Notes: a model not told the origin generated them from the letters alone. Positions 14,955-24,086 are shown, counted from the stretch's first letter. The stretch is 64,000 nucleotides of DNA from Opitutaceae bacterium (GCA_016795565.1 JAEUGW010000054.1:1-64000); one strand, 5' to 3'. Numbers and translations are program-made.

Positions 14955-15649
14955 GGTTGGAAGGTGTCCGGTGGCAGTTCCCGCCATTGACCGGCGGGCA
15001 GGTCGCCAAGTTCCAAATGGCCGAAGCGCGTGCGATGCAAGGTGAGCACCTCGGCGCCCTGGCTGGCGAACATGCGCCGCACCTGGTGATAGCGGCCCTC
15101 GGTCAGCGTGAGCTCGGCCGCACGCGGCGCGATGATCCTCAGCTCCGCCGGGGCGCAGGGGGTCTTCTCGCCCTGGAGCAACAGCGTGCCACTGGCAAAG
15201 AGCGGGACGAGGGTCGGTGCCAGGTCGGCGCCCACCGTGGCGCGATAGATTTTCGGCACCTTGTGCTTCGGCGAGGTCAGGCGGTGGACGAGCTCGCTCC
15301 GGTCGGTCAGCAGCAGGAGGCCGCTGGTGTCCTTGTCGAGCCGGCCGATGCTCGTGACCTGCGGGTTGCGGGCGCGCCAGCGCGGCGGCAGCAGCGAATA
15401 GACGTTGGGGCCCTCGCGCTCGTCGTGCGAGCAGACGAGGCCCACCGGCTTGTGCATCATCAACAGCAGGCCGGCGGGATGATCGAGCGGCGCGCCGTCC
15501 ACGCGAACATCCCCCGGGTCGGCCTTGGCGCCGAAATCATCGGCGATTTTTCCGCGCACCGCCACCCGGCCCTCCTGGATCCACGCGCGTGCCTCCCGGC
15601 GGGAGCAGTAGCCGAGATTGGCGAGAAGTTGGTCGAGTCGGCGCATCAC
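14951..15649 (-). CDS. RsuA/RluB/E/F-family pseudouridine synthase
   Basis: A 232-residue protein with an N-terminal S4 domain (RLDQLLANLGYCSRREARAW) and the catalytic motif SIGRLDKDTSGLLLLT, whose first Asp is the nucleophile. Further conserved KIYRATV and EGRYHQVRRMFAS are present. It isomerises a uridine in rRNA, most likely 16S (RsuA-like) given its length, but the site is not certain. A second ATG three bases inside is equally plausible as the start. It is translationally coupled to the YhbY-like gene. Confidence 0.9.
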   Translation of the reverse strand: MMRRLDQLLANLGYCSRREARAWIQEGRVAVRGKIADDFGAKADPGDVRVDGAPLDHPAGLLLMMHKPVGLVCSHDEREGPNVYSLLPPRWRARNPQVTSIGRLDKDTSGLLLLTDRSELVHRLTSPKHKVPKIYRATVGADLAPTLVPLFASGTLLLQGEKTPCAPAELRIIAPRAAELTLTEGRYHQVRRMFASQGAEVLTLHRTRFGHLELGDLPAGQWRELPPDTFQP

Positions 15650-15735
15650 GAGGCATTAGTCACGAAAAGTCCCCGAAAGCCACGAAAAGAATGCGCGCAA
15701 CCCTTCAAGTGCCGCCGGGCCCGTCAATCAGCCCC

Positions 15736-15772
15736 CCGGAAATTGGTAATCTATTAGACTACCAACTTCCGG
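15736..15772. repeat. Palindrome family C, copy at the 3' end of the TonB-receptor gene
   Basis: A 25-bp near-perfect palindrome (15742-15766; core ctattagactaccaac) is extended outward by pairing ccggaa/ttccgg arms after a one-base mismatch. It begins 4 bp after the receptor stop codon and could form a terminator-like hairpin. The same 25-mer with two differences is inside the receptor gene at 17353-17377. Confidence 0.85.
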
Positions 15773-15775
15773 AGG

Positions 15776-17860
15776 CTACCAGGCGGTGCGGAAGCCGGCG
15801 AGGGCGAGGCGCGGGGTGCCGGTGGTGACGAGGCCGTCGGCGCTGCGGCCGGTCTCGATGCGGGCATCGCCGAGGTTCTCGATGGTGAGAAACAATTCGC
15901 CGCGGCCGAGCATGTAGCTGGCGCCGAGGTCGGCGATGGCCACCGTGCCGAGGATGAGCTGGTTCTCGTCGTCCTCGAACTGCCGGCCGATGACCCGGAC
16001 GCGGGGCGTGAGCGTCAGCTTGCCGGCACGCCACTCGGCGCCGAGCGCGGCGCTGTGCCGCGGCACCTGCGCCAGGCGCTTGCCGGCGAGCGCCGGGGCC
16101 AGCGCGGAACGTTGCACGGTGGCGCCGTTGTAGAGGCAGGCGGCGTTGAGCGTGAGCGCGCGGGTGGCGCGCCATTCGGCCGACAACTCGAGCCCGCGGA
16201 CGCGCAGGCGGTCGAGATTGAGGCGCTGCCGGCCGGTGCCGCCGGCGGGGACGAAGCCCACAATGGGAAAGGTGCCGGGGCCGCGGGCGATGGTCACGTT
16301 GGCCACGGCGTTGCGCAGCTCGTTCCAGAAGGCGGCGAACCCGATTGCAAGTGCGCCGCGCGTGTGGTCGGCGCCGAGCTCCACGCTGGTCACGTGCTCG
16401 GTGTCGAGGGCGGCGTTTGCCTCGGTGATGACGTTGCCGACGCGGAAGGGCCGGTAGAGCTCATTGAGCGTGGGGCGGCGGAAGGCCTGCTGGGCGGCGG
16501 CGCGCAGCCGCCATTCCTTCGCGGGCGTCCAGACCAGGCCGGCGCTGGGGCTGAATTCCCGGCCGTCGCGATCGGCATAGTGGTCGTCGCGCAGCACGGC
16601 CGCAGAGCTGCGGTCTGTTTCGCGCCGATGACCGCCGGTCTCGCTCCACGCATCGAGCCGGGCGCCGAGGGTAAGGCGCCAGTCGGGGGCGAGCGCGCGC
16701 TCGTGCAGGGCGAACAGGCCGGCGAATTCCTGCGTGCCGCCGGCGATGCGCTCGCGGGCGAAGGCGCCGGCGTTGAACAGGAAGTGCTCCCTCGTTTCAC
16801 CGCGCACCCGGCGCAGATCGAGGCCGGCACTCGTGCGGGCTTCGCCGGGATGCGACCAGACTCCGGTCCACGCCGCGCCGAGCGCGGTGGCGGGCACGGC
16901 GAACTGGTCGCTTGCCGGCGTCTCGGTCGTGCGGGTCGCGTTCACCGCGCCGAACGTGCTGCTGAACGACTGGTCCTGGGCGTAGGCGAGTGCGGTCCAC
17001 GAGAAGTTTTTGCCGGACTCAGCCGTGAGCGCGACCGAGCCGAAATCCTCGTCGGAGGAGTTGCGCTGGTAGGCCGTGCCGTTGCCGCGTTTCTCGCGGA
17101 AAGTCCGGCCGGTGACGGTGAGCGTCGCCTGCTCGCCGACCGGTTGCGTCCAGCGGGCGGACAGCCAGCGGTGTTTGCTCCCGGCGGCGATGTCCACGGG
17201 ACCGCGATCCTCCGGCGCGACGAGCGAGAACCCGTCGGTGGCGAAATCACGGCCGGAGAGTTGGAGCAGGCCGCGACCTGCCGCCTGCACAATGGTCAGC
17301 TCGGCGCTGTGGGTGGAAAAATCCCCGCCGGTGGCGGTGAATCGTCCTGAGCGTTGGTAGTCTATTAGACTACCAACACTCGGGGCAGTCAGCAGCTGCA
17401 CGACGCCGCCGAGCGCGGCGTTGCCCCAGGCGGTGGCGCCGCCGCCGCGGACGAGTTCCGCGCCGGCGAGCGACTCGCGCGGCACCTTGCTCCAGGTCAC
17501 CCAGCCGCCGAAGGGGTCGTTGAGCGGCACGCCGTCGAGCAGCACAAGCGAGCGGCTGGCGCCGCTGGGACCGAGGCCGCGCAGTGACACGCCCTGCGCG
17601 GTCGGGTTGGCCGTCAGGCTGTCGCTGCGGCGGAACAGGCTGAAGCCCGGCACGCCGCGCAGCGCGCCGTCGAGCGTCGCGGTGGGCGCGGCGCGGAGTT
17701 GCTGTCCGGAAATTGACACAAGGGAGAACGGCACCTGCGCCGCCGGTTGCGGCGCGCGGGCGGCGGTGACGGTCAGCGGCTGGAGCGCGACGGGCGCGGG
17801 GCGGGCGGGTTGCGCCCCGGCCAGGCCCGCGCAGCCCAGAATGAGAGCCCAGGTTCTCAC
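15776..17860 (-). CDS. TonB-dependent outer-membrane receptor
   Basis: A 694-residue receptor with a signal peptide (about 1-16). The plug domain shows VTVTAARAPQPAAQVPFSLV, SLRGLGPSGASRSLVLLDGV and LVRGGGATAWGNAALGG. The 22-strand barrel ends in an aromatic residue (RTAW). About residues 161-170 (GSLIDYQ region) are encoded by an inserted palindrome and are absent from the usual family alignment at this point. It follows a PQQ-type sugar dehydrogenase and a cytochrome c, with a 4-nt overlap to the latter. Known relatives carry siderophores, vitamin B12, copper chelators or PQQ. PQQ uptake would suit the operon but is inference. Confidence 0.9.
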   Translation of the reverse strand: MRTWALILGCAGLAGAQPARPAPVALQPLTVTAARAPQPAAQVPFSLVSISGQQLRAAPTATLDGALRGVPGFSLFRRSDSLTANPTAQGVSLRGLGPSGASRSLVLLDGVPLNDPFGGWVTWSKVPRESLAGAELVRGGGATAWGNAALGGVVQLLTAPSVGSLIDYQRSGRFTATGGDFSTHSAELTIVQAAGRGLLQLSGRDFATDGFSLVAPEDRGPVDIAAGSKHRWLSARWTQPVGEQATLTVTGRTFREKRGNGTAYQRNSSDEDFGSVALTAESGKNFSWTALAYAQDQSFSSTFGAVNATRTTETPASDQFAVPATALGAAWTGVWSHPGEARTSAGLDLRRVRGETREHFLFNAGAFARERIAGGTQEFAGLFALHERALAPDWRLTLGARLDAWSETGGHRRETDRSSAAVLRDDHYADRDGREFSPSAGLVWTPAKEWRLRAAAQQAFRRPTLNELYRPFRVGNVITEANAALDTEHVTSVELGADHTRGALAIGFAAFWNELRNAVANVTIARGPGTFPIVGFVPAGGTGRQRLNLDRLRVRGLELSAEWRATRALTLNAACLYNGATVQRSALAPALAGKRLAQVPRHSAALGAEWRAGKLTLTPRVRVIGRQFEDDENQLILGTVAIADLGASYMLGRGELFLTIENLGDARIETGRSADGLVTTGTPRLALAGFRTAW
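17353..17377. repeat. Palindrome family C, in-frame copy inside the TonB-receptor gene
   Basis: A perfect odd palindrome of 25 bp (arms gttggtagtcta around a central T), with further gag/ctc pairing outside a one-base mismatch. On the receptor strand only one of the three frames lacks a stop, and that is the frame used. The copy at 15742-15766 differs at two positions. Confidence 0.9.
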
Positions 17861-18288
17861 GGCAGGCCGGGGCGGTTGCGGGTGACGGCGACTTCGGCGG
17901 GCGTGACCGGCCGGGCCGGCGGTGCGACGGAGAACCGCTGGCGCGCATACGTGGCCAGCGCGGCGATCTCGGCATCCGAGAGATGCGCTTGCGGGGCCAT
18001 GTCGTTGTCAAAGGCCTGCGAGCCTTCGCCCAGAACGGCGGAGCCGCGGAGGATGAGGGAGAGGAGGGGCTGCGGGTCGGCGCTGGAGATCCAGGCGCTG
18101 CCCTTGACCGGCGGTTGGAGGAACGGCACGCCGCTGCCGTCGGCCATGTGGCAGGTGGCGCAGTTCAGCATGAAGAGTTTCTCTCCGTCGGGTGCAGGCC
18201 CGGCCGGTGCCGTCGCCGTGCGCGCCGGCTCGTGCTTCGCACAGCCGCCCAGCAGGCCGACCAACAGGATGACCGCGATCAGCCTCAC
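17857..18288 (-). CDS. Lipoprotein cytochrome c
   Basis: A 143-residue lipoprotein (lipobox LLGGC, Cys near residue 16) with one heme-binding CxxCH (LNCATCHMADGSG) and a distal methionine in the NDMAPQAHLSDAEIAAL region, typical of class I cytochrome c. It probably accepts electrons from the dehydrogenase encoded just upstream. Its start overlaps that gene's stop by 4 nt, and its own stop overlaps the TonB-receptor start by 4 nt. All three genes therefore look translationally coupled. Confidence 0.9.
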   Translation of the reverse strand: MRLIAVILLVGLLGGCAKHEPARTATAPAGPAPDGEKLFMLNCATCHMADGSGVPFLQPPVKGSAWISSADPQPLLSLILRGSAVLGEGSQAFDNDMAPQAHLSDAEIAALATYARQRFSVAPPARPVTPAEVAVTRNRPGLP

Positions 18289-19541
18289 TTGGTTTCGCCG
18301 GTATGGAGGATGCGCCAGATGCGGCCGTGCAGGGCATCGGTCACATACAGGGAGCCGTCGGGCCCGACCGCCACGCCGTGGGGCCGGTGGGCGGCGTCGT
18401 TGGGCGACGCCAGCTCGGCCTTGCCGGTGAAATTATCGGCGAACACCTCGTAGCCGCCCGCGGGCAGGCCCGAGGCATTGAACGGAATGAAGACGACATT
18501 GTAGCCCTTCTGCGGGCGGGGCGCGCGGTTCCACGAGCCTTGGAAGGCCAGGAAGGCGCCGCCGCGATATTTCTCCGGGAACTGCGTGCCGGTGTAGAAA
18601 GCGAGCTGCATGGGCGACCAGTGCGCCGGGAACGCGACGAGCGGGTCGGGAAACTTGCCGGCGGGCGCCGCCTTCCGGCCGTCGCCACCGTATTCGGGGT
18701 TCAGCATGCGCTGGTGTTTGTGCGGATCCCAGTAGGTCGTGGGCCAGCCGAAGTTGGCGCCTTCCGTCAACTCATGGAGCACTTCGGCGGGGAGCTCGGC
18801 GTTGTCGTCGTCCGAAAAAAACTGCGGGGCGACGGTGCTGAGCTGGTCACGGCCGTGGATGGCGATGAACAGCCGCCCGTTGGCCGGGTTGAGCGCGATG
18901 GTGGTGGAATGGCGGTGGCCGGTGGAAAAGTGCCGGCCGTCGGCCTGCGTCTGGTCGGGCTGGTCGGCGGCGAAGCTCCAGTAGCCGCCGTGGGTCTTCA
19001 GGAACTCCGTGGGGTCCTGGCCGATGGCGCCGCGCGCGCGGTCTGGTTGGCCCAGGGCATTCGAGGGCGAGCCGACCTCGACGTAAAGCCGGCCGTCAGC
19101 GCCGAAGGCGAAGGCCTTGGCGGCGTGCTGGCGGCGGTCGGGCAGGTCCTTGACGATGCGTTCCGGGTTGCCGGCGGGCACGAGCTCGCCGGGCGCGAGC
19201 TTGTAGCGGTAGATGGCATTGTTGCTGGAATGGTAGAGCCATTCCCCGCGCAGTGCGATGCCGGTGCCGCCGCCGTTCCCGAATTCCTTGATCACGTCGG
19301 CGCGCCCGTCGCCGTCGGTGTCGCGCAGGGCGTAGATGCCGCCCTCACGGGTCTTCGCGTAGAGATCGCCGTTGGGTGCGACGGCGACCTGGCGCAGAGG
19401 TTTCAGCTTGTCGGCGACGACCAGGGCGCGGAAGCCCGGCGGCAGCGTGATGCCGCCGTTGTCAGCATCGGGCACAGGCAACGCCGCGCGGGCGAGGGGA
19501 AGCGCGAGCAGGAAGATGGCGATCAGGGGCAGGGTTTTCAT
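18285..19541 (-). CDS. PQQ-dependent sugar (sorbosone-type) dehydrogenase
   Basis: A 418-residue periplasmic enzyme with a signal peptide (about 1-19) and a six-bladed beta-propeller pattern of the L-sorbosone/glucose-sorbosone dehydrogenase family (ADKLKPLRQVAVAPNGDLYA, FGADGRLYVEVGS, PHGVAVGPDGSLYVTDALHG). Family members oxidise sugars or sugar aldehydes with PQQ, though many homologues are untested. The next gene encodes a cytochrome c that could take the electrons. No PQQ-synthesis genes are in this window. Substrate unknown. Confidence 0.85.
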   Translation of the reverse strand: MKTLPLIAIFLLALPLARAALPVPDADNGGITLPPGFRALVVADKLKPLRQVAVAPNGDLYAKTREGGIYALRDTDGDGRADVIKEFGNGGGTGIALRGEWLYHSSNNAIYRYKLAPGELVPAGNPERIVKDLPDRRQHAAKAFAFGADGRLYVEVGSPSNALGQPDRARGAIGQDPTEFLKTHGGYWSFAADQPDQTQADGRHFSTGHRHSTTIALNPANGRLFIAIHGRDQLSTVAPQFFSDDDNAELPAEVLHELTEGANFGWPTTYWDPHKHQRMLNPEYGGDGRKAAPAGKFPDPLVAFPAHWSPMQLAFYTGTQFPEKYRGGAFLAFQGSWNRAPRPQKGYNVVFIPFNASGLPAGGYEVFADNFTGKAELASPNDAAHRPHGVAVGPDGSLYVTDALHGRIWRILHTGETK

Positions 19542-19696
19542 GTTGGCGTCAGGTTGGCGGCCGCACGGTGATGCGCGGAGTGGGGATGTTTACGGACTGG
19601 GCGCGGCTTGGCGAGCGGTGAGTCGGGGCAGTTAACCGCTGACCGGGAATTTAGGGCTGGCGTCAGGGAGGGCGATGCGGGATGCCTTCAGTTCTT

Positions 19697-21190
19697 ATGG
19701 CCAACTGGGAATACAAAGTCATCAGCAGCGGGAAGGGCGGATTCGCCTCCCCGGCGCTGATGGAGAAATTTATCAACGACCTCGGCAAGGAACAGTGGGA
19801 GATCATCAACTTCCACCCCGCGCCGGACAATCCGCTGGCCTTCACCGGCCTCGCGCGCCGCTCCGTCGAGCGCGACTGGACGCTGGAGGACGCCGCCGCG
19901 GCCGCCGCCCGCGCGGAGGCGGACAAGCTGCGCGTGGAATTCGAGGCCAAGTTCAAGGCCGTGACCACCGGCGCCGCCGCGTCCGCCGCCCCCGAGGAGA
20001 AACCCGCCGATCTGATCGATGCGAAGGCCGCGGCCGACGACGGCTTCCGCCGCCCGGTGGACACCTCGCGCGACGACGACCCCGACGCCCCGGAGGACGA
20101 GTGGCACAAGCTCACCGCCGAGGACGAGCTGCCGACATTCTTCGACGCGCTCAAGCCCCACATGCGCCGCAACCAGCGCGGCGCCGGCATGTCCGTCGGC
20201 CTCGATTACCTCGCCAAGAAGTGGAAGCTCGAGGAGGCCGACATCAAGGGCGCGCTCGTCGAGTGCGGCCTGCAGATCCCGGGCGATGAGAACGCCAAGC
20301 CCGCCTGCGTCGAATACGACGGCGACCTATTTTGGGTGAACATCAACCGCCGCGGCGAGGTCTGGATCAACACCCGCGAGAAACCGACCCCGGTTTTCCG
20401 CATCGTGGCCGGCAAACGCCTGGCGGATGACGAGGTGCCGGCCGAATTGGCCGCGTCCACCCCGCCGCCCCCGGCCCAGCCGGAGCGCCGGGACGACCAC
20501 CGCCGCGATGATCGCCGCGACGAGCGCCCGCCCCAGCAGCACTCCCAGGCTCCCCGCGAGGACGCCGCGGCGCCCAAGTCGCTGCTCGCCCGCATCCGCG
20601 GCATGATGCGCCACAACCGCCGCGGCCGCGGCTGGTCCGGCAGCTTCCCCTATCTCACCAAGGCCCTGAAGCTCGACGAGGCCCAGTTGCTGGAGCAACT
20701 CGCCGCGTTCGGCCTCCGCCTCGAGGGCGGCGATGCGCCCGTCGTCGCGCAGGAAAACGGCTTTGCCTATTGGCTGAACCGCAACCAGCGCGGCGAGATC
20801 TGGATCAACGCGGAGGAGGGCAGCGGGCCGGTTCCCGCCGGTTCCGCCGCAGTGCCCGCCCCCGACACGGCTCCGGTGCCGGTCGAGGTGAAGCCCCTGC
20901 CGCTGGAGAACATCCTCACCGCCGTGCGGCTGCTCATGCAGCCGAAGAAGCGCGGCGAGGGCGTGACGGCCCCGGTGACGGAGATGGCCACCAAGCTGGA
21001 AAAATCCGACGAGCAGCTGCTCGCCCTGCTGGCCTCGGCCGGCCTCCAGCTGCCCGCGACGCCCAAGGCCAAGCCGACCTTCGCCGAGCACGGCGGGGAA
21101 ATCTACTGGCTCAACGCGAACGCCAAGGGCCAGGTGTGGCTCAACGCAAAGGCGGCCAAGAAGGCCTCCGGGAAAAAATCCGCCGAGTAG
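19697..21190 (+). CDS. Protein with N-terminal DUF4177-like region and threefold repeated domain
   Basis: A 497-residue soluble protein. Residues 1-60 (WEYKVISSGKGGFASPALME, LNDLGKEQWEIINF-type) resemble DUF4177. An Ala/Glu-rich linker follows, and then three copies of an ~82-residue module at about 145-227, 294-373 and 402-485. Each has a helical part (LLARIRGMMRHNRRGRGWSG, then YLTKALKLDEAQLLEQLAAF), a short variable loop and a beta hairpin ending in YWLNxNxRGExWIN. The modules are joined by acidic or Pro-rich linkers. The helical part looks winged-helix-like. I know no function. The ATG at 19697 was preferred over 19682 because the conserved region starts there. Confidence 0.7.
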   Translation: MANWEYKVISSGKGGFASPALMEKFINDLGKEQWEIINFHPAPDNPLAFTGLARRSVERDWTLEDAAAAAARAEADKLRVEFEAKFKAVTTGAAASAAPEEKPADLIDAKAAADDGFRRPVDTSRDDDPDAPEDEWHKLTAEDELPTFFDALKPHMRRNQRGAGMSVGLDYLAKKWKLEEADIKGALVECGLQIPGDENAKPACVEYDGDLFWVNINRRGEVWINTREKPTPVFRIVAGKRLADDEVPAELAASTPPPPAQPERRDDHRRDDRRDERPPQQHSQAPREDAAAPKSLLARIRGMMRHNRRGRGWSGSFPYLTKALKLDEAQLLEQLAAFGLRLEGGDAPVVAQENGFAYWLNRNQRGEIWINAEEGSGPVPAGSAAVPAPDTAPVPVEVKPLPLENILTAVRLLMQPKKRGEGVTAPVTEMATKLEKSDEQLLALLASAGLQLPATPKAKPTFAEHGGEIYWLNANAKGQVWLNAKAAKKASGKKSAE

Positions 21191-21247
21191 GCCGCGCGCT
21201 TCAGGGTGGTTTTGCATCCTGAGCCGCGCGCCCGCTGCCCCGCACCC

Positions 21248-22000
21248 ATGGCGCCGCTCCCGGTAATCTACGAAGACGAGGCGCTGATCGCCTTCGACAA
21301 GCCGAGCGGGCTGGCGGTCGCGCCCGACCGCCGGGACCCGAAGGCGGAACACCTCATGGGTCTGGTGCGCGCCCAGTGGGGCCCCGACGTGGCCAACGTG
21401 CACCGCCTCGACGCGGACACCAGCGGCTTGGTGCTGTGCGCCAAGACGAAGCCGGCGCTCGATTTCCTCAGCGGGCAGTTCCAGTCCAAGACCGTGGTGA
21501 AGACCCATCACGCCCTCACTGTCGGCCTGCCCGCGGCGGACGCGTTTGCGGTGGACCTCGTGATCAAGGAGGACGAGGCGAGGCCCGGCGTGATGTGCAT
21601 CGTGAAAAAACACGGCCAGACGAGCCACACGGGGTTCACGGTGCTCGAGCGCTACCCGCAACCCGCCGGCCGGCCGGGTTTCGCGTGGGTGGAGTGCGCG
21701 CCGAGCACCGGCCGCATGCACCAGATCCGCATCCACCTCGCTTCCGTCGGCACCCCGATCCTCAACGACCCGCTGTATGGCAATGACACGCGCCTGCTGC
21801 TCTCCGACCTGAAGCGCGGCTACAAGGGCCGGGCCGACGAGAAGCCGCTGATCTCCCGGCTGGCGCTGCACGCCACCGCGCTCACCTGCACGCATCCGCT
21901 CAGCCGCGAGAAACTGACACTGTCCGCCCCGCTGCCCAACGACCTCGCGGTCGCCTTGAAATACCTGCGCAGATTCGCGGGGCCGGCCGGCCGGCGCTGA
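21248..22000 (+). CDS. RluA-family pseudouridine synthase
   Basis: A 250-residue enzyme lacking an S4 domain. It has the RluA signature VHRLDADTSGLVLCAKT with catalytic Asp in HRLDADT, preceded by EDEALIAFDKPSGLAV and followed by STGRMHQIRIHLASVG. It isomerises uridine in rRNA or tRNA; the target is not predictable. I chose the ATG at 21248 since the longer frame adds an unconserved proline-rich start. It lies 57 bp after the threefold-repeat protein, in the same direction, with no sign of functional linkage. Confidence 0.9.
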   Translation: MAPLPVIYEDEALIAFDKPSGLAVAPDRRDPKAEHLMGLVRAQWGPDVANVHRLDADTSGLVLCAKTKPALDFLSGQFQSKTVVKTHHALTVGLPAADAFAVDLVIKEDEARPGVMCIVKKHGQTSHTGFTVLERYPQPAGRPGFAWVECAPSTGRMHQIRIHLASVGTPILNDPLYGNDTRLLLSDLKRGYKGRADEKPLISRLALHATALTCTHPLSREKLTLSAPLPNDLAVALKYLRRFAGPAGRR

Positions 22001-22061
22001 GGCCGGCCCGGGCTTTACTTCCACCCGGAAGCCGGTTGGATGACGGCAACTCAATGACCCC

Positions 22062-24065
22062 ATGAGCGATCAATCGCCGGTGACTCACAGTGTGGACGCG
22101 GACGGTGTTGGCTGGCTGTGCTTCGACGACCCGGGCGGCCGCGCCAATGTCCTCAACCCGCCGGTGCTGGCGGCCTTGCGCGCCGCCGTGGCCGCCCTCG
22201 CGGCCCAGCCGCTGAAGGCCGTGGTCGTGCACAGCGCGAAGGAAAAAATCTTCATCGCCGGCGCCGACCTGAAATGGCTGGCGGCGCTGCCGGACGCCGC
22301 CGCCGCGCTGCAACTCGCGCGCACCGGCCAGGAACTCTTCGCCCAGCTCGCCAATTTCAAGGTGCCGGTGGTCTGCGCCATCCACGGCGCCTGCGCCGGC
22401 GGCGGCTACGAGCTCGCGCTGGCCTGCCACTGGCGGATCGCCACCGATGCGAAGGAAACCAGCCTCGGCCTGCCCGAGGTCGGGCTCGGCGTGATTCCGG
22501 GCTGGGGCGGTTGCGCGCGGCTCCCCCGGCTCATCGGGGCGCAGGCCGCCGTGGCGCACCTGCTCAAGGCCGCGCTCGTGCCGTCGGCGGCGGCGCTCAC
22601 GGCCGGCCTGGTGGACGAGGTGGTGCCCGCGGCCGAATTGAAAACCCGCGCCAAGGCGATGGCCCTGCGCCTCTCGGCCGAGGGCCTGCCGAACCGGGCG
22701 GTGCCCGCCGCGGCCCCGGCGGATTTCTTTGCCGGCCAGCGCCAGACGGTGCGCTCCCGGATGCGCGGCCAGCCGGCCCCGCTGGCGATGCTGGACGCCG
22801 TGGAGCAGGGCGCGGCCCTGTCGGTGGCGGCGGCGCTGGAGCTGGAGGCCAATCTTTTCGGCGGCGTGGCCGCTGGCGAGGTGGCGAAGAATCTCATCCA
22901 CGTGTTCAACCTCCGGGAGCGCGGCAAGAAGCTCTCGCTGGACGCCTGGTTCCCGACGGAGCCGGCGGCGGGCACGCCGGAGAAATTCCAGATCGTCGGC
23001 ATCATCGGCGCCGGCGTCATGGGCTCGGGCATCGCCCAGTGGTGCGCGTCGCGCGGCATCGGCGTCATCATGTGCGATGCCGACCGCGCCGCCGCCGAGC
23101 GGGGCATCGCCGTCATCCGCGGCCTCTTCAAGCAGGCCGAGGCGCGCGGCAGCCTCACGCCCGCCGAGGCCCACAAGATGATGGGCGGCATCGGCGTCAC
23201 GACCACCCTGGAGGATTTCGACATGTGCGACCTCGTGATCGAGGCCATCGTCGAGAACGTGGAGGTGAAGCAGAAGCTCTACGCCGAGCTGTCGCAGGTC
23301 ATGGCCCCGGGCTGCGTGTTCGCCTCGAACACCTCCGCCCTGCCGCTGGAGGACCTGGCGGCCAAGGCCACCAACCCCGGCCGCTTCATCGGCCTGCACT
23401 TCTTCAATCCCGTCGGCCGGATGCCGCTGGTGGAGCTGGTGCTCGGGAAGGAAACGACCCGCGCCACGGCGGAGCGCGCGCTGGCCTTTGTCAAATCCCT
23501 GGGCAAGACGCCCGTCGTCTGCCGGTCGTCGCCCGGCTTCCTCGTCACGCGGGTGATGTTTTTCTACCTCAACGAGGCGTGCCGGCTCTGGGAGCAGGGC
23601 GTGCCGACGGAGGCCATCGACCGCGCCTTGCACGAGTGGGGCTGGCCGATGGGCCCGATGCGGCTGATCGACGAGGTCGGCGTGGATGTGACCGACTTCA
23701 TCTTTGGCGAGATGCAGCACTACTTCCCCGACCGGTTCACCCGCACGACCATCACGCAGCGCCTGCTCGCGGCCGGGCTGAAGGGCCGCAAGAACGGCGA
23801 GAGCGCGGGCTTCTACGATTACACCGGCGGCAAGGAGACCCTGAACGCCGCGGCGGCCGCGTTCGGGCCGGCCGAAAAAATCATCCTCGAGCCCGCCGCC
23901 ATTGCCGAGCGGCTCAACGGCGTGATGATTGACGAGACCAGGCGCGTGCTGGCCGAGGGCGTGGTCAAGACGGCCGACGAGGCGGATTTCGCGCTCTTGC
24001 TCGGCGCAGGCTTCCCCGCCTGGCGCGGCGGCCTGATGCGCTACGCGAGGAGCATCGGTGCTTAG
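22062..24065 (+). CDS. Bifunctional enoyl-CoA hydratase / 3-hydroxyacyl-CoA dehydrogenase (FadJ/FadB-like)
   Basis: A 667-residue fusion. Residues about 1-270 are a crotonase domain with the oxyanion motif IAGADLKWLA, CAGGGYELALAC and LGLPEVGLGVIPGWGG, retaining both catalytic glutamates. Residues about 310-490 are the NAD-binding domain (GIIGAGVMGSGIAQ, SNTSALPLEDLA, GLHFFNPVGRMPLVELV with catalytic His). The C-terminal helical domain has FLVTRVMFFYLNEA. It performs the second and third steps of beta-oxidation. No thiolase subunit follows. Position before the E1-E2 fusion and acyl-CoA mutase suggests work on short-chain acyl-CoAs. Confidence 0.92.
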   Translation: MSDQSPVTHSVDADGVGWLCFDDPGGRANVLNPPVLAALRAAVAALAAQPLKAVVVHSAKEKIFIAGADLKWLAALPDAAAALQLARTGQELFAQLANFKVPVVCAIHGACAGGGYELALACHWRIATDAKETSLGLPEVGLGVIPGWGGCARLPRLIGAQAAVAHLLKAALVPSAAALTAGLVDEVVPAAELKTRAKAMALRLSAEGLPNRAVPAAAPADFFAGQRQTVRSRMRGQPAPLAMLDAVEQGAALSVAAALELEANLFGGVAAGEVAKNLIHVFNLRERGKKLSLDAWFPTEPAAGTPEKFQIVGIIGAGVMGSGIAQWCASRGIGVIMCDADRAAAERGIAVIRGLFKQAEARGSLTPAEAHKMMGGIGVTTTLEDFDMCDLVIEAIVENVEVKQKLYAELSQVMAPGCVFASNTSALPLEDLAAKATNPGRFIGLHFFNPVGRMPLVELVLGKETTRATAERALAFVKSLGKTPVVCRSSPGFLVTRVMFFYLNEACRLWEQGVPTEAIDRALHEWGWPMGPMRLIDEVGVDVTDFIFGEMQHYFPDRFTRTTITQRLLAAGLKGRKNGESAGFYDYTGGKETLNAAAAAFGPAEKIILEPAAIAERLNGVMIDETRRVLAEGVVKTADEADFALLLGAGFPAWRGGLMRYARSIGA

Positions 24066-24086
24066 GGCCTGCTTCAAATTCGGTTT

